Positions 5,761 through 7,438 of a stretch of 7,438 nt of DNA are shown one piece after another; the first letter of the stretch is position 1, and each line of letters starts with the position of its first letter. A program made the translations under genes and the position numbers. Under the pieces are notes generated by a model, which saw only the letters and a program-made list of their open reading frames with translations, was not told the origin of the DNA and did not search any database. Location of the stretch: positions 1 to 7,438 of the forward strand of contig JBFWIL010000132.1 in assembly GCA_050256015.1 (NCBI GenBank). Direction: 5' to 3'. Source of the DNA: JBFWIL01 sp050256015. Its GTDB lineage: Bacteria > Bacteroidota > Bacteroidia > Bacteroidales > Prolixibacteraceae.

Positions 5761-6627
5761 CTACAGCAAACTGACAATTCCGGTCAGCTCATCTGCTTTG
5801 TCCTGGCGGCCGGCAAAGCTATAGGCTGTAATCAGACTTTCCACCAGTTTGCGAATTATGATCCGGTCTTTGCAGGGAGTTGCAAAAGAGCTTGCGTTGA
5901 CTTGTCCTTCTTTCCTCAGCATAAATTCAACCTCCCGGCGTCCGATGATGGCCCCCCGGTTGAGCGGGTTGATGTAAAACAGCACCTGCGAATGATATCC
6001 CGGACCGTGGGCTTTCCGGGCAAGTTCTTCATCTACATAGGCTAACAGCGGATTCTTGGGAAAATCGACAAGCAGTACAGGAAAGTCTAGTTCCCGTGCC
6101 ACCAGGGTGTACAAAATAGCCATGGAAACCGGATTACCCTCTTTGGTGTCCAGAATATGATTCAGGAAACAGGCTCGCGGGGATAGCACATCGCTCTGGT
6201 TAATATTAAACTGGTAGACATCGTAGAAGATGTGATTCAGTACGGTGATTTTTTCTATGGAAGTCAGCCGGTTATTGATTTCCAGCCACACATCGCTGCG
6301 AATTCGCCTGATCCGGTTCCGCATTTCTGCGGATTTCAGTTCCGGATACTGATACCGGCTGATTAAGAAAAAGCCTTCAAAGAGGTCCTCTTCTTCCTCT
6401 CTGTACCAGTTTTGTATCCTTTTGCTGGTTTCCCGGAACCGGATTTGCCGGGTAAGGTTTTCAATTCGTTCCTGAATCAGGCTGTCCAGACTGGTTTCCC
6501 AGATCTGCTCCAATTGTCTGATGATAGAGCTGTTTTCTTCAAGTAATTCTTTTTCGACCTGTTTATATACAGTCTTGTCCGGATCATCCAGCAGGGCTAT
6601 CAGTGCCGACAGTTTGTCTGCTTTCAT
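5761..6627 (-). CDS. SirB1-type transglutaminase-like protein with N-terminal helical region
   Basis: The 288-residue protein begins with a helical, HEAT-like stretch (about 1-65), then an acidic/basic helical segment. A Transglut_core2 (SirB1/YchA-like) domain follows at about 110-240. Family signatures are EGNPVSMAILYTLVARELDFPVLLVDFP at 163-190 and FYINPLNRGAIIGRREVEF at 217-235. Where SirB1 proteins usually carry PGHF, this one reads PKNPL (190-194), so the His of the transglutaminase-type site is absent and no obvious catalytic Cys aligns. It is therefore probably a binding or structural member of the fold, not a peptidase. No signal peptide or membrane helix is seen, so it is probably cytoplasmic. 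The ATG lies 5 bases after the stop of the upstream phosphorylase, indicating one operon. The C-terminal residues 252-288 look like a tetratricopeptide-style helical pair, as in SirB1 relatives. The biological role is unknown. Confidence 0.82.
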   Translation of the reverse strand: MKADKLSALIALLDDPDKTVYKQVEKELLEENSSIIRQLEQIWETSLDSLIQERIENLTRQIRFRETSKRIQNWYREEEEDLFEGFFLISRYQYPELKSAEMRNRIRRIRSDVWLEINNRLTSIEKITVLNHIFYDVYQFNINQSDVLSPRACFLNHILDTKEGNPVSMAILYTLVARELDFPVLLVDFPKNPLLAYVDEELARKAHGPGYHSQVLFYINPLNRGAIIGRREVEFMLRKEGQVNASSFATPCKDRIIIRKLVESLITAYSFAGRQDKADELTGIVSLL

Positions 6628-6632
6628 CGGGT

Positions 6633-7438
6633 TTAACGGGTTAGTTTGTTCAGGATCAGATTGATCAGCTCATGCATCTTCGACCGGTAACCGCTGTCGG
6701 CTTTCCTGTTGCGACGGTCGGCAATGACCAGACAAACGGTCAGAGCCTGGTGCCCGAGCAGGGCTGCCAGACCGTAAATGGCGGAGCATTCCATTTCGTA
6801 ATTGGTGATTTTGTATCCGTCATACGAAAAATCCGACAGCTTTCGGTTGATATCCGGGTCGGCAATGTCCAGCCGGAGTATACGCCCCTGCGGACCGTAA
6901 AATCCGGGGGCCGATACGGTTATTCCTTCTTTAAACGGATTACCTCCGATTCTTTGCAGCAGAACGGGAGAGCAGCCGGCAACATACGGGGAAGCCAGCA
7001 GTGGGTTCCAGTTCAATTCTTTCCTGAATTGCTTCTCAAAGTTCAGGTCGGTCACCCTGCTGCGCCCGGCATAAAAGTTCAGCAGGCCGTCTAACCCGAT
7101 AACCTTACGTGAGATGACGAAATCATGCAGGTGCAGTTCCTCCTGGAGACTCCCGCACGTCCCGATCCGAACCAGGTTCAGACCGCGGTGCTTTTTGTGT
7201 ATTTCCCTGCTGTTAAAGTCAATATTAGCCAGAGCATCCAGCTCGTTCAGCACGATATCAATGTTGTCGGTTCCTATGCCCGTGGAAATCACACTTAAGC
7301 GTTTCCCTTTTAAGCTGCCGGTTACAGAAACAAATTCCCTGTTTTGTATACGGAATTCCTTCTTGTCCAGCAGGCTTGCCACTTTATCCACGCGCCCCGG
7401 ATCACCTACCAGAATTACCGTACCGGCAAGTTGTTCCG
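6633..7438 (-). CDS. Uridine-phosphorylase-like nucleoside phosphorylase (5' end beyond window)
   Basis: The frame is open to the right edge and reads EQLAGTVILVGDPGRV there, so the true start lies outside; the GTG at 7391 falls inside the conserved GDPGRV phosphate-binding motif and is not a start. About 268 codons are visible, and some 20-30 N-terminal residues are probably missing. Other PNP/UDP-family blocks are STGIGTDNIDIVLNEL, RIGTCGS (7169-7149), FYGPQGR (6902-6882) and NYEMECSA (6803-6780). In E. coli Udp the Gln and Arg of FYPGQER contact uracil. The same F-Y-x-x-Q-x-R spacing here favours uridine, and the EME motif contacts ribose. The reaction would be phosphorolysis of uridine to uracil and ribose 1-phosphate in the cytoplasm, for pyrimidine salvage. 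The next gene follows after 5 bases. The family is certain; the uridine preference is inferred from these residues. Confidence 0.92.
   Translation of the reverse strand, partial: EQLAGTVILVGDPGRVDKVASLLDKKEFRIQNREFVSVTGSLKGKRLSVISTGIGTDNIDIVLNELDALANIDFNSREIHKKHRGLNLVRIGTCGSLQEELHLHDFVISRKVIGLDGLLNFYAGRSRVTDLNFEKQFRKELNWNPLLASPYVAGCSPVLLQRIGGNPFKEGITVSAPGFYGPQGRILRLDIADPDINRKLSDFSYDGYKITNYEMECSAIYGLAALLGHQALTVCLVIADRRNRKADSGYRSKMHELINLILNKLTR

Noticed and set aside
7389..7391. GTG as start of the phosphorylase
   Set aside because: The frame continues upstream to the window edge and encodes the conserved phosphate-binding motif GDPGR just before this codon.

Overview
The window looks like chromosomal DNA from a Bacteroidota bacterium, probably Bacteroidales-like, at roughly 50% GC. 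Three things point there. The gene order MoxR ATPase, DUF58 protein, membrane protein, BatA, BatB is the typical Bacteroidota aerotolerance (bat) locus. Start codons mostly have A-rich upstream sequence instead of Shine-Dalgarno sites. Boxes of the Bacteroidota -7 type (TAnnTTTG) lie in the only long intergenic region. The placement comes from gene order and remembered family features; no database was searched.

Left part (1-4403, all on the minus strand): the bat operon read right to left. It runs moxR (3408-4403), a DUF58 von Willebrand-type protein (2450-3331), an unnamed protein with one central membrane span and an acidic tail (1362-2393), batA (260-1252), and the first 82 codons of batB, which runs off the left edge. 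The likely unit is a membrane-anchored set of VWA/MIDAS proteins with a MoxR AAA+ ATPase acting on them or their partners. The precise biochemical role of Bat systems is unresolved.

Middle (4404-5509): a 314-bp region separates moxR from truA, which points the other way. It holds candidate -7 elements for both directions, an AT-rich imperfect palindrome and a 10-bp-periodic repeat. truA encodes tRNA pseudouridine synthase A and seems to start at TTG. Positions 5510-5760 carry no gene I can support.

Right part (5761-7438, minus strand): a likely two-gene operon. A uridine-phosphorylase-like gene is cut by the right edge and is followed after 5 bases by a SirB1-type transglutaminase-like protein that appears to have lost its catalytic residues.

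I see no mobile elements, CRISPR arrays, rRNA or tRNA genes. This is mostly ordinary chromosomal sequence, and I do not find a convincing new system. The items worth a second look are the truA start, the moxR/truA control region, the degenerate SirB1-like protein and a strong local excess of CCGG.
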